A DNA stretch of 58,108 bases from an uncultured Lachnospiraceae bacterium (GTDB lineage: Bacteria > Bacillota > Clostridia > Lachnospirales > Lachnospiraceae), in contig CANQUG010000014.1 of the NCBI GenBank assembly GCA_947626985.1, forward strand, positions 1-58,108, given 5' to 3'. The stretch's first letter is position 1, and every line of letters starts with the position of its first letter. The notes below the pieces were generated by a model. That model did not search any database and was not told the DNA's origin. It was given only the letters and a program-made list of their open reading frames with translations. Below are positions 1 through 8,715 of the stretch, one piece after another. Both the position numbers and the translations under genes were made by a program.

Positions 1-110
1 AATATGACGAAGTATCAGAGCATTTTCCTCAAAGAAGAAGTTTGACAGGAAAACAGAATAATTGCTTCAAGCATAGAGAAAGACCAGGGGACAAAGTAAC
101 AGGAACATAA
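1..110 (+). CDS. C-terminal tail of an upstream gene (partial, unidentified)
   Basis: A frame open from the window edge ends with TAA at 108-110, four bases before the RNase G start. The 35 visible codons encode a hydrophilic, basic, Gln- and Arg-rich tail with no recognisable motif. In related Clostridia the gene before rng is often a radical-SAM-associated DUF2344 protein, so that is a guess from context only. The tight spacing to rng would fit translational coupling. A second frame also runs in from the edge but stops at 43-45. Confidence 0.3.
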   Translation, partial: YDEVSEHFPQRRSLTGKQNNCFKHRERPGDKVTGT

Positions 111-114
111 ATCA

Positions 115-1335
115 ATGAGCAAACTGATCATAACAAAAATGGACATCTTCCATCGCCCCTGTCTGGTATGCGCAGCCTGGGAAGATGGAAAGGTCGTGGA
201 GCTTCGCCTTCACCCGGCAGGGAAGGCGGAGTCTGTTTTAAACAACATTTACATGGGACAGGTGGAAACGGTTTCCGCCGGGATTCAGGCGGCCTTCGTG
301 CGGTTTCAGAAGGATGAGATGGGATACTTTCCTCTTTCTGAAGCGGGACAGGTGATCTATGGGGCAGGACGAAAAGGGAACGCTCCCCTTCGGGCGGGCG
401 ATCAGATTCTGGTCCAGGTGAGCCGCGACGCCATGAAGGGCAAGCTTCCGGCCCTGTCCTCCAATCTGAACTTTACCGGCCGTTTTCTGGTTCTCACCAC
501 CGGAAACAAAAAATTCGGCCTTTCTGCCAAACTCTCCGGTGAGGAGCGGAAACTCCTGAGCGGATGGCTGGAGGAGGAAGAGGCCCGCTCCGACAGAGAA
601 TACGGAATCGTGGTACGGACCAATGCGGCGGAGGCTTCCAAAGAAGAGATTCTCAGTGAGCTGCAGTATCTGAAACAGATTTATCAGCGTGTGGCCGTGC
701 AGGGCAGAAGCAGAACATCGGGGAGCCTTCTTTATGAAACCCTTCCTTTTTATCTGTCAGCGCTCAGAGACAGCCGCAGCAGGGACCTGGAGGAAATTAT
801 TACAGATCTGCCGGATGTTCTGGAAAAGACCAGAGAATATCTTTCAGAAAACGGTTCCGGAGAAGAAGAGAAACTGCGTTTTTATGAGGATCCCCTTCTT
901 CCTCTCTGCAAGCTCTATCGTCTGGAGAACGCTGTGGAGGAGATCCGGAGAGAAAAAATCTGGCTGAAAAGCGGCGGCTTCCTGGTGATCCAGCAGACGG
1001 AAGCCTTCGTGTCCATCGACGTGAACAGCGGCAAATATACCGGGAAGAAAAAGACAGAAGAGACCTTCCGTAAAATAAACCTGGAGGCTGCCGGTGAGAT
1101 TGTGCGTCAGATCCGACTGCGGAATCTGTCCGGGATCATACTGGTGGATTTTATCAATATGGAACATCCTGATCATCAGGAGGAGCTGTTCCATGTACTC
1201 CAGAAGCTTCTGAAAAAAGATCCGATGAAGGGAAAAGCAGTGGATATCACGCCTCTTCACATTTTTGAGATGACACGCAAAAAGGTCCGCCGGCCTGTGC
1301 TGGAGGATCTGCGGGAACTCGCTGACGCAGAATAG
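115..1335 (+). CDS. rng: Ribonuclease G (RNase E/G family), short form
   Basis: Endoribonuclease acting in rRNA maturation and mRNA decay in the cytoplasm. The 406 residues contain an S1-like RNA-binding segment in roughly the first 120 residues and the catalytic DNase I-like fold behind it. The two metal-binding aspartates of the family are visible as D302 in SIDVNSGK and D345 in LVDFINM, almost the same numbering as E. coli RNase E D303 and D346. The protein stops soon after the EMTRKK motif, so the CPxC zinc-link that joins protomers in E. coli RNase E/G is absent; short Firmicute versions of this kind are known. Start ATG at 115 has only a weak ribosome binding site (aggaac). A hairpin terminator follows. 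In relatives rng directly precedes rplU; here a glycan locus lies between. Confidence 0.9.
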   Translation: MSKLIITKMDIFHRPCLVCAAWEDGKVVELRLHPAGKAESVLNNIYMGQVETVSAGIQAAFVRFQKDEMGYFPLSEAGQVIYGAGRKGNAPLRAGDQILVQVSRDAMKGKLPALSSNLNFTGRFLVLTTGNKKFGLSAKLSGEERKLLSGWLEEEEARSDREYGIVVRTNAAEASKEEILSELQYLKQIYQRVAVQGRSRTSGSLLYETLPFYLSALRDSRSRDLEEIITDLPDVLEKTREYLSENGSGEEEKLRFYEDPLLPLCKLYRLENAVEEIRREKIWLKSGGFLVIQQTEAFVSIDVNSGKYTGKKKTEETFRKINLEAAGEIVRQIRLRNLSGIILVDFINMEHPDHQEELFHVLQKLLKKDPMKGKAVDITPLHIFEMTRKKVRRPVLEDLRELADAE

Positions 1336-1355
1336 AAGATTGAATATCCTTTTTC

Positions 1356-1409
1356 AAAAAAACGGCATCGTCCGGGAAATCATTCCCCCGAACGTATGTC
1401 GTTTTTTTC
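1356..1409 (+). terminator. Rho-independent terminator after rng
   Basis: An A-tract arm and a T-tract arm (aaaaaacggcat / atgtcgtttttt) enclose an inner stem cgtccggg / cccgaacg, followed by the T run. It lies 20 bases after the rng stop codon and isolates rng from the AT-rich region downstream. The A-run on the other side would let it work on both strands. Confidence 0.8.
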
Positions 1410-2153
1410 ATTTCCCCGATATTGTCTCCTGATGGCAGGAGAGAGTTCACCCGGAGAGATTCTTATGTCAAAAGTGTTTTCTCTTAAGCTGTAAGAGAAA
1501 GGCACTGACAATCAAACTGATCAATTTACCAAATGCATAATTATTCATCTGTTATACATACTGAATTTTTATACATAAAATGATAGCATACTACAGCTAA
1601 ATATTCATTTAGTATAAGAAATTTATTTACTAAAATATAATTTACCATATGTTCTTCGGACACTGCCATTCATATCACACATCTCACACATCAATGAATG
1701 ACAATAAGTGAAATAAAATGCGATGATAATGGAATGATATACAATTTTGTAACATTTTAAAGAGCAATCGTAAATTGTTAAAGAGTAATCATGGATAGTT
1801 AAAGAGCAATCGTGAACGACTCCGGCGGTCTGCGGACATTCTGATTTTTCCTGATATTCTGTTATTCTTTCTAAGCATTGTATTGTAAATCAGATCGCGC
1901 CGGTCATAACAGGAACTTTCGATTTCTATCGTTAATGATTGCAAACGAGCAGCCTTCCCCAGGCACAAGATGTAGTGCCGCCGATTCCTTTTCTATAATG
2001 TACCAAAAAGATTACAAAATTGTGAAAAACGTCCTCAGTTCTCTTGCTGAAACCGGATTTAGGTTTGGGAATACAAACAAAATAGTGAAAAAACCTTCTT
2101 TTTCTTTGACGAAATGCACAACAATAATAAAAAAATAACACCTGTACAAAATT
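1410..2153. other. AT-rich non-coding region upstream of the glycan locus
   Basis: About 740 bases with no convincing gene. The only sizeable open frame (1878-2138, plus strand) has low-quality composition, no ribosome binding site and no family resemblance. The stretch holds two copies of ttatacata (1552 and 1569), the three 21-bp direct repeats at 1759-1821, and an isolated TATAAT at 1994-1999 without a good -35 box. Its size and composition suggest a long regulatory region or a remnant left by insertion of the locus. Confidence 0.55.
1759..1821 (+). repeat. Three tandem 21-bp direct repeats, operator-like
   Basis: Units start at 1759, 1780 and 1801, each opening with aaagagYaatcR and differing mainly in the second half. 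A 21-bp period is two helical turns, so the conserved cores fall on one face of the DNA, as expected for a multimeric activator. AraC-type proteins commonly use direct repeats of about this spacing, and an AraC-type regulator is encoded at the end of the downstream locus. The repeats lie about 330 bp upstream of the best promoter candidate, which is far for a direct activator; that link is inference. Confidence 0.5.
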
Positions 2154-2182
2154 TCGACACTAGTAAAAGTGCACTATTTAAT
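2154..2182 (+). promoter_or_regulatory. Promoter of the ABC transporter genes
   Basis: TCGACA at 2154-2159 and TTTAAT at 2177-2182 are separated by 17 bases, each one mismatch from the sigma-A consensus. Transcription would start near 2189, giving a leader of about 78 bases that ends in a strong ribosome binding site (aaaggagga) before the ATG at 2267. Confidence 0.55.
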
Positions 2183-2266
2183 ATAAAATAACCATATCGA
2201 ACATCTGGTGCGACAGAGGAGTTCGAAGAGATCAAACAGATCATAGTAAAGGAGGAAACAGACAAC

Positions 2267-4054
2267 ATGAAGAAAAAAGCTTTGTTAGCAGTTGCCGTGT
2301 CAGCAGCCATGGCTGCTTCACTGCCGGTAAGCGCACTGGCCGCAGAGGGTTCTCTGCCCAGAAATGAAACGCTGTATTTCTCAGGACAGCAGTGGGGTAC
2401 TGTAAACGACTATAACCCCATGTCCCCCAACTCAAACAACGCCATGGTAATCGCAGCCAACGACGCTGCCCGTACCCTGGTATATGAGACACTGTATATG
2501 TGGAACCCGCTGAATTCTCAGCTGTATCCGCTGCTTGCAGCTCCGGATTCCCAGCCCGAGTGGGATGAAAATCAGGCGAACCTCACCGTTACCCTGAATC
2601 CCGACGCGAAATGGTCCGATGGAACTCAGGTAACCGCGGCTGACGTTGTAGCTACCGTTAAAGCGCATATGGATTATGAGACCTCCGCAGGCGCAGACAT
2701 GAAGAACTATATCGAGTCCGCGGAAGCCATTGATGACACCACCGTTGTATTCCATGCCGTTCTTAATGAGGAAGGCAAGGCCGTGAACCCGCTGATGCTC
2801 ATGTCCTATATGCCCAAGCTGTATATCATGCAGGAAGCTTATCTGAACACTGTTGCCGAAAGAAACAACGGCTCAGCTGAGGATATCAAGCTTGACAGAA
2901 TGGAAGATCTGGTGGCCTCCGGTCCCTACAAACCCTACATCGCCAACGACCAGCAGGTAGTGCTGGAGCGCGATGACAATTACTGGGGACAGGCAGAATC
3001 CATGTGGGGATCTCTTCCGGCTCCGAAATATATCGCACACACGATCTTTAAAGACAACGCTGCCGGCGATACCGCCTTCAAACAGGGTGAAGTAGACGTT
3101 TCCCAGCAGTTCACCACAGATATCCAGAAATACTGGGAAGAGCAGGGACTTCCTATTTCTACATACCTTCTGGAGCCGCCCTACGGCATTTGCATGACCA
3201 TGCCTACCATGGTATTTAATACAGAAATCCCCGGCCTGGATCAGGTAGCGGTTCGTAAAGCTATCGCCATGGCTACCGACTATGACCAGATCATTGCTTC
3301 CGCAATGTCCGGACAGTCACCCTCCTTCGCAGATGTTCCGCGTTCCATCATGAACCCCACCGACGGCGAGCAGGCCATGGTTGACAATGACGCTCTGGCT
3401 GATCTTCAGTGGGCGAACAAGGATGTGGAAGGCGCAATCGCAGTTCTTGACGAGGCAGGAATCGTTGACAGCGACGGCGACGGTATCCGTGAGTATAACG
3501 GCGAAAATCTTTCCTTCAAGGCTGAGTGCCCGCAGGGCTGGACCGACTGGAACGCGGCTCTTGAAATCGTAGCTCAGGCCGGAAAAGATATCGGCATCAA
3601 CATCGAGACCTACTTCCCGGATGCTTCCACCTACACCGATGATTACAGCACGGGCAAGTTTGACATTGTATGCGCAAGCGGCCCCGGATCCTCCATCGCG
3701 AACCCCTGGCAGAGAGCTATGTGGTTTATGAGCTCCACATACAATACTCTGTCCGTAAACTTCAGCGGCAACTTCGGTCACTTCACCAATGAGAGAGCAG
3801 ACGAGCTTCTGGCTCTGATCCCCTATGAGAGCGATGAAGCGACTCTGAAAGAGTACTACACCGAACTCAGCAAGATCATGCTCGAGGAAGTTCCCTGTGC
3901 AGCTCTGATGTACAGACCGCAGGTATTCCACGCTGTAAACGAGAGCGTATGGACCGGCTATCCCATGGACGGCGACGGAACCGACATTCCTCCGATGGAT
4001 TGTACAGACGGCTACGGCATCGCAGCTCTGTATAACCTGGTAAATGTGGAATAA
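2267..4054 (+). CDS. ABC transporter substrate-binding protein, family 5
   Basis: Extracytoplasmic binding protein of the peptide/oligosaccharide (SBP_bac_5) class, capturing substrate for the permease genes that follow. It begins with a signal peptide (KKK, a hydrophobic stretch, then cleavage near VSALA-AEG) and continues with the usual N-terminal lobe, including a WSDGTQVTAADVV segment typical of the family. A DSDGDGIRE loop near residue 405 looks like the calcium-binding loop found in several sugar-binding members. There is no cysteine near the cleavage site, so it is not a lipoprotein, unusual for a Gram-positive binding protein. Family 5 importers carry peptides but also cello- and manno-oligosaccharides (as in Thermotoga); the adjacent beta-mannosidase favours a beta-mannoside substrate, by inference. 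Confidence 0.85.
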   Translation: MKKKALLAVAVSAAMAASLPVSALAAEGSLPRNETLYFSGQQWGTVNDYNPMSPNSNNAMVIAANDAARTLVYETLYMWNPLNSQLYPLLAAPDSQPEWDENQANLTVTLNPDAKWSDGTQVTAADVVATVKAHMDYETSAGADMKNYIESAEAIDDTTVVFHAVLNEEGKAVNPLMLMSYMPKLYIMQEAYLNTVAERNNGSAEDIKLDRMEDLVASGPYKPYIANDQQVVLERDDNYWGQAESMWGSLPAPKYIAHTIFKDNAAGDTAFKQGEVDVSQQFTTDIQKYWEEQGLPISTYLLEPPYGICMTMPTMVFNTEIPGLDQVAVRKAIAMATDYDQIIASAMSGQSPSFADVPRSIMNPTDGEQAMVDNDALADLQWANKDVEGAIAVLDEAGIVDSDGDGIREYNGENLSFKAECPQGWTDWNAALEIVAQAGKDIGINIETYFPDASTYTDDYSTGKFDIVCASGPGSSIANPWQRAMWFMSSTYNTLSVNFSGNFGHFTNERADELLALIPYESDEATLKEYYTELSKIMLEEVPCAALMYRPQVFHAVNESVWTGYPMDGDGTDIPPMDCTDGYGIAALYNLVNVE

Positions 4055-4140
4055 TTACTTGCTTATAAGATGATGTTTTCCGTGGAATAAAGGTATTTGA
4101 CTGTATTCAACTGAAAATAATCGGATGATATTACTTAGGG

Positions 4141-4175
4141 GAGGCCGGAGCCGGTGTGCTCCGGCCTCATTTTAT
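4141..4175 (+). terminator. Hairpin between binding-protein and permease genes
   Basis: A perfect 10-bp stem (gaggccggag / ctccggcctc, 4141-4168) with an 8-base loop is followed by a short T-rich run. In such operons a leaky terminator or 3'-stabilising stem after the binding-protein gene raises its mRNA above that of the membrane genes; this is the likely role here. Confidence 0.6.
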
Positions 4176-4273
4176 GACAGACAGAAAAGCCGCCGGAAGC
4201 GGAAGCTTCATGAGCATGTGCCGGCAGTTTTTCCGTCCTAAGTAAGAAATGAAACTGTAAAGGAGGAAGAAAC

Positions 4274-5278
4274 GTGAAGGGATTTAGAAAATATTACGGC
4301 CAGAAAATTCTCTGGTATCTTATTACGCTGGTCTTTGCCGTTGTCCTGAACTTTGTGCTTCCCCGCCTGATGCCCGGCGATCCCGTATCCGCCATCGTAT
4401 CCAATCAGGCCTCCGGTATCACGGACGCCACCGCGGTGGAGAAGATGTATCAGGAATACACAGAGAAATTCGGTATCGACAAGCCATTGTATCAGCAGTT
4501 CTTTGCCTGGATAGGAAATGCCGTAAAGGGTGATTTCGGCGTGTCCTTCAGCCAGTACCCCAGAACTGTATCCGACATTATTTCCAACTCGGCAATGTGG
4601 ACCATCTGTCTGCAGCTGCCCGCCATCATTGTCGGGTGGCTGCTGGGAAATATTCTGGGAGCCGTGGCGGCTTACATGAAGGGACTGTGGGATAAGGCGA
4701 TCCTTCCTGTGTTCCTGTTCGTCAGCAATATTCCTGCTTTCGGTATGGCGACCATCCTTCTGTTCATCTTCGCCATCCGCATGCATGTACTGCCGTCCTC
4801 CGGCGCTTACGGTTTTGACCTGATTCCCAGCGCGTCCTGGACCTTTGTCAAGTCCATTCTGGTTCACTATCAGCTTCCCTTCTGGTCCATCGTACTCATC
4901 ACCATCGGCGGACAGGCGGTGGGCATGCGTTCCATGTCCATCTACGAGCTGAATGCGGACTATGTAAAATACAGCCGTTTCCTGGGCATCAAGGACGGCA
5001 AGATCGTGAAGTACGTGTTCCGCAACGCCATGCTTCCCCAGATCACCGGTCTGGCCCTTTCCCTCGGTACCATGATGGGCGGCGCTCTGGTGGCTGAGAT
5101 CATGTTCAGCTATCCCGGACTTGGAAGCACGCTGCTTTCCGCTGTAACCGGCCGTGACTACCCGCTGCTTTCCGCCTGTACCCTGATCATCACCATTATG
5201 GTGCTGGTTGCCAACCTTCTGGTTGAGCTGGTATACGGCGTGATCGATCCGCGTGTAAAGGCAAATCAGCAGGATTAA
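4274..5278 (+). CDS. ABC transporter permease, OppB/DppB type
   Basis: Inner-membrane subunit forming half of the translocation pore. The 334-residue protein has an N-terminal membrane segment, an extracytoplasmic loop with the family-typical [10 protein letters not shown] motif, and a five-segment core. The cytoplasmic coupling loop that contacts the ATPases is seen around [19 protein letters not shown] near residues 235-255. Start is GTG at 4274, behind an aggagga ribosome binding site. A 219-base gap with a hairpin separates it from the binding-protein gene; the next permease follows after 16 bases, so the two are certainly co-transcribed. Confidence 0.88.
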   Translation: MKGFRKYYGQKILWYLITLVFAVVLNFVLPRLMPGDPVSAIVSNQASGITDATAVEKMYQEYTEKFGIDKPLYQQFFAWIGNAVKGDFGVSFSQYPRTVSDIISNSAMWTICLQLPAIIVGWLLGNILGAVAAYMKGLWDKAILPVFLFVSNIPAFGMATILLFIFAIRMHVLPSSGAYGFDLIPSASWTFVKSILVHYQLPFWSIVLITIGGQAVGMRSMSIYELNADYVKYSRFLGIKDGKIVKYVFRNAMLPQITGLALSLGTMMGGALVAEIMFSYPGLGSTLLSAVTGRDYPLLSACTLIITIMVLVANLLVELVYGVIDPRVKANQQD

Positions 5279-5294
5279 GGAAGGAGGAGCGCAG

Positions 5295-6548
5295 ATGAAA
5301 AATACGATTAAACAGGCTTTCCATTCTTCAAAATTTGTCACCGGCTTCGTGATCTTCATGTTTGTGTTAGTGACCATATTTGTGTATCCCCTCATCGTCA
5401 CCAGAGATCCTCTGGAGATGGTAGGCCAGGGCAACTTTTTTAAACCCGGCACTTATGTGGCTGTGTCCGACGTAGTGGGCACCAACAGCAACTATCGTCT
5501 GAACGTGGATACCTCCGCAGCCAAGCTGGAGACAGGACTTTCGGTAGAAAACAGAGCCATGATGGCAGACTGGCTGGAAAAATACGGCGAGGTGCCCGCG
5601 TCCGATATCGACGTAACCGATGCGGAGAGTCTGGTAGCTCTGTGGAATGAAAAGTATGATCCCAAGACTGTGATCAAGGGTATGACCATCGCCGTGAGAA
5701 ACCAGTATATGCGTCTGAACAATCAGATTCAGCACGCCCTGAAGGACAGCGGCGTGATCATCGCAGAGAAAAATGAGGAGACCGGCGAACTGGAAGAAGC
5801 CAAATCCTACGACGGAAGAGAATTCGTAAACCAGGGCGACCTGCCCAACACCCAGACCTTCCTTCTGGGTACCGATAACTTCGGCCGTGACGTTCTTACC
5901 GAGCTGGTAGCCGCCACGAAGGTTTCCCTGGGCGTGGGAATCATCGCCGGAGTCATCGCTACCATCATCGGCCTGATCCTTGGTCTTCTGGCCGGTTATG
6001 TGGGCGGATTCGTGGACAACCTGATCACCTTCATTACGAACCTGTTCACCGTAATTCCGTCCTTCGTTCTTCTGATCCTCATCTCCTACAGTGTGAGTGA
6101 GTCCGCCAGAGGGACCACCATGGTAGGTATTCTGATCGGCATTACCGCATGGCCGTGGACCACGCGTTCCGTGCGTTCCCAGGTAATCTCCCTGAGAAAC
6201 CGTGACCATGTAAACCTGTCCAAGCTTTCCGGACACAGTATGATGAGAATCGTCTTCACCGACATTCTTCCGTACATTGCTTCTTACGTAGTTATGGCGT
6301 TCATCCTTCAGATTTCCTCCGGAATCCTGGCGGAAGCGCAGCTTTCCATGCTGGGCCTGGGGCCGTCCACCACAACCACGGCCACCCTGGGTCTGATGAT
6401 GAACTGGGCAACCCAGTACAGCGCGCATACCAGCGGTACCTGGTGGGCTTACTTCCCGGTTATCCTGGTGATCGCCCTGATTTCATTCTCACTTAACCTG
6501 ATGAATACCGGTCTCGACCAGATATTCAATCCGCAGTTAAGAGATTAA
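5295..6548 (+). CDS. ABC transporter permease, OppC/DppC type
   Basis: Second pore subunit of the importer. At 417 residues it is longer than the usual ~300 because of an extracytoplasmic insertion of about 130 residues between the first membrane segment (residues ~12-32) and the conserved core, which starts near the [15 protein letters not shown] motif. That motif is diagnostic for DppC-type permeases. The coupling loop is near [20 protein letters not shown]. An enlarged outer domain of this kind occurs in family 5 carbohydrate importers and may dock the binding protein; that function is inference. It sits 16 bases behind the partner permease and 10 bases before the ATPase gene. Confidence 0.87.
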   Translation: MKNTIKQAFHSSKFVTGFVIFMFVLVTIFVYPLIVTRDPLEMVGQGNFFKPGTYVAVSDVVGTNSNYRLNVDTSAAKLETGLSVENRAMMADWLEKYGEVPASDIDVTDAESLVALWNEKYDPKTVIKGMTIAVRNQYMRLNNQIQHALKDSGVIIAEKNEETGELEEAKSYDGREFVNQGDLPNTQTFLLGTDNFGRDVLTELVAATKVSLGVGIIAGVIATIIGLILGLLAGYVGGFVDNLITFITNLFTVIPSFVLLILISYSVSESARGTTMVGILIGITAWPWTTRSVRSQVISLRNRDHVNLSKLSGHSMMRIVFTDILPYIASYVVMAFILQISSGILAEAQLSMLGLGPSTTTTATLGLMMNWATQYSAHTSGTWWAYFPVILVIALISFSLNLMNTGLDQIFNPQLRD

Positions 6549-6558
6549 GGAGGCTGCT

Positions 6559-7572
6559 ATGGGAAAAGTAATGCTTGAAGTAAACAACCTGAAAACGAAG
6601 TACGTGACCCGTTTTAAGGAAGATGTATACGCGGTTGACAATGTCAGCCTGAAAATCGAGGAGGGCAAGTCCCTGGGCGTAGCGGGAGAGTCCGGCTGCG
6701 GCAAGTCCACCCTGGCGCTGTCCCTTATCGGATATTATTTCCCGCCCCTCCACTACATGAGCGGCGAGATCATCATCGACGGCAAAAACATCTCCGGCAT
6801 GAAGCCGGACGACGTCCGCAAAAACATTCTGGGAAATGAGGTTGCCTATATTCCCCAGGCGGCCATGAACGCTCTGAACCCCACTCAGAAGATCATCCGC
6901 TTCGTGGAGGACGTGATTCACGCTCACGACAAATCCGTGAGCAAGAAGGACATTTATGATATGGCCAGAGAGCGTTTCGCCATCCTGGGCCTTCCGGAAA
7001 TGGTGCTGCAGAAACATGCGGTGGAGCTTTCCGGAGGTATGAAGCAGAGAACGGTTATCGCCATCTCCACCATCCTTTCGCCCAAGGTGCTGATCGCCGA
7101 CGAGCCTTCCTCCGCCCTGGACGTTACCTCTCAGAAGATGGTAATCAAGATGATGCGCGAGCTGATGGAAAAGGGCTTTATCAAGTCCATGATCTTCATC
7201 ACCCATGAGCTTCCTCTGCTTTATAATGTAACCGACGACATCATGGTAATGTATGCCGGCCAGATCGTAGAGCACGGCACTGCCAAAGAAATGGTATTCG
7301 ATCCGCTGCATCCCTACTCCAAGGGTCTGATGGGTTCCATCATCGTTCCCGAGGAGGGTGTGCGTGATCGCAAGCTGACCGCCATTCCGGGAACTCCTCC
7401 GAACCTGAAGCATCCGCCGGAGGGATGCCGCTTTGCAGACCGGTGCAAATATGCGACGCCCACCTGCAGAGCCATGGAGATCAGCAACATCGAGCTTCCC
7501 AATGGCCGCAGCTACCGCTGTCTGATGTCTGAAAGAAAAGTTCGGGAGGTGTATGCAAGTGAGGGACTTTAA
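6559..7572 (+). CDS. ABC transporter ATP-binding protein, OppD/DppD type
   Basis: First of two non-identical ATPases powering the importer at the cytoplasmic face. Walker A is GESGCGKST (near residue 46), the signature is LSGGMKQR, and Walker B is [12 protein letters not shown]. The C-terminal oligopeptide-transporter extension is present, with the cysteine-rich segment [14 protein letters not shown], a pattern that in several homologues binds an iron-sulfur cluster. A ribosome binding site (aaggaggc) lies just before the ATG. The next ATPase gene overlaps its 3' end by 20 bases, indicating translational coupling. Confidence 0.9.
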   Translation: MGKVMLEVNNLKTKYVTRFKEDVYAVDNVSLKIEEGKSLGVAGESGCGKSTLALSLIGYYFPPLHYMSGEIIIDGKNISGMKPDDVRKNILGNEVAYIPQAAMNALNPTQKIIRFVEDVIHAHDKSVSKKDIYDMARERFAILGLPEMVLQKHAVELSGGMKQRTVIAISTILSPKVLIADEPSSALDVTSQKMVIKMMRELMEKGFIKSMIFITHELPLLYNVTDDIMVMYAGQIVEHGTAKEMVFDPLHPYSKGLMGSIIVPEEGVRDRKLTAIPGTPPNLKHPPEGCRFADRCKYATPTCRAMEISNIELPNGRSYRCLMSERKVREVYASEGL

Positions 7573-8377
7573 TAATGCGAAGCCCTGTCTGACGGGCAAA
7601 GGAGTTACCAAAACCTTTGGTTTCGGCGATAAGAAAATGAACGCCGTGGATCACGTGGATTTTAACTTCCACGAGGGCGAATTTGTATCCATCGTTGGCG
7701 AATCCGGTTCCGGAAAGACCACTCTTTCCAAGATGCTTCTGGGTCTGATCAGTGTGACGGAAGGGCAGATCGATTTCCAGGGAAAACCCAGGGACATCTC
7801 AACCAACGCCAAGAAGAAAGAGTACTGGAAAGGCATTCAGGCCATTTTCCAGGATCCCTTCGCATCCTACAATATGTTCTACAAGATCGATTCCGTTCTT
7901 CTGGACTGTCTGAAGATGCGGGGCGACGGGAGTCTTCCCTATGAGAAGAAGTTCGAGCTGATGACGGAGGCCTGCAGCTTCGTAAATCTGAAGTTCGCGG
8001 AGCTTACCAACAAGTATCCCTTCGAGCTTTCCGGCGGCCAGATGCAGCGTCTGATGATCGCCAGGATCTTCCTTCTGAAGCCGAAGATTCTGCTGGCGGA
8101 CGAGCCCACCTCCATGATCGACGCCTGTTCCAGAGCTACCATTCTGGATATGCTTCTGAAGCTTCGTGATGAGATCAATATGACGATTATCTTCATCACT
8201 CATGATATCGGTCTTGCGTATTATGTGTCCGATACGGTTTATATTATGGAACACGGCAAATTCGTGGAGTATGGTCCGGCGGACAAGGTTATTCTGAATC
8301 CTCAGGCGCCTTATACGAAGCGTCTGATCAATGACGTTCCCAAGATTTACGAGGAGTGGGATCTGACCACTGTGTAA
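7553..8377 (+). CDS. ABC transporter ATP-binding protein, OppF/DppF type
   Basis: Second ATPase of the importer, pairing with the preceding subunit. Walker A is GESGSGKTT, the signature is LSGGQMQR and Walker B is [12 protein letters not shown]. At 274 residues it lacks most of the C-terminal oligopeptide extension carried by its partner. The ATG at 7553 lies inside the upstream gene behind gggaggt; this start gives a 20-base overlap. In-frame alternatives downstream would remove part of the first beta strand. A strong terminator follows, closing the transport operon. Confidence 0.88.
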   Translation: MQVRDFNNAKPCLTGKGVTKTFGFGDKKMNAVDHVDFNFHEGEFVSIVGESGSGKTTLSKMLLGLISVTEGQIDFQGKPRDISTNAKKKEYWKGIQAIFQDPFASYNMFYKIDSVLLDCLKMRGDGSLPYEKKFELMTEACSFVNLKFAELTNKYPFELSGGQMQRLMIARIFLLKPKILLADEPTSMIDACSRATILDMLLKLRDEINMTIIFITHDIGLAYYVSDTVYIMEHGKFVEYGPADKVILNPQAPYTKRLINDVPKIYEEWDLTTV

Positions 8378-8444
8378 ATGAGAGGAAGCTGTGTTCAGCT
8401 GCGGCTGCTGAAATTCCATTTACCTGATAAGTAAATGATGATTT

Positions 8445-8492
8445 ATGCGGGGATTTCATTATTCCGTGAGGAGTGATGAACCCCGCATTTTT
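8445..8492 (+). terminator. Rho-independent terminator of the transporter operon
   Basis: Arms atgcgggg (8445-8452) and ccccgcat (8481-8488), extended inward by atttcat/atgaa, enclose a loop and are followed by a T run at 8488-8492. It separates the ABC transporter genes from the beta-mannosidase gene. Confidence 0.8.
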
Positions 8493-8567
8493 CTGTCCGG
8501 ATTATTGCCCGCGGCGTTTTCTTTATACAGCAATTTTTTTAAGTAAAATTTAAGTTCGTCCGCTGCA

Positions 8568-8596
8568 TTGCAATAAAGTTACAATATTGATATAAT
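8568..8596 (+). promoter_or_regulatory. Strong promoter of the beta-mannosidase gene
   Basis: TTGCAA at 8568-8573 and a perfect TATAAT at 8591-8596, spaced 17 bases, with an extended -10 (TGA directly before TATAAT). It gives the beta-mannosidase its own transcript, independent of the transporter operon, with a leader of over 100 bases. Confidence 0.75.
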
Positions 8597-8715
8597 ACGC
8601 ATGTGGAGAAAGACAAAAATATAAACAGCATCAGGTATCTGAAGGCGATGTTTTCAAACGTTAACAGAAAAATCCCGCAGCGGGATTATGCAAAAAATTA
8701 AAAAAAGGAGATACT

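Larger units (their letters stand above)
8378..8715 (+). other. Intergenic region between transporter operon and beta-mannosidase
   Basis: About 340 bases without a gene. It holds, in order, a terminator (8445-8492), the TTGCAA/TATAAT promoter (8568-8596), a cre-like sequence (8653-8666, 8 of the 10 conserved catabolite-response positions as judged by eye), a short stem-loop with 7-bp arms aatcccg/cgggatt (8671-8687) and the ribosome binding site aaaaggag. The cre-like match is weak; the site lies downstream of the predicted start, where CcpA could act as a roadblock. Confidence 0.5.

Noticed and set aside
1878-2138. 86-codon open frame on the plus strand before the transporter
   Set aside because: No ribosome binding site, no family resemblance, and composition typical of non-coding AT-rich sequence.
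4238-5452. Long minus-strand open frame opposite the first permease gene
   Set aside because: The plus strand encodes a clear permease; the reverse frame is a codon-bias shadow with no recognisable protein.
8653-8666. Firm CcpA cre site in front of the beta-mannosidase gene
   Set aside because: Only 8 of 10 conserved positions fit and the dyad is imperfect; kept as a weak note within the intergenic region.
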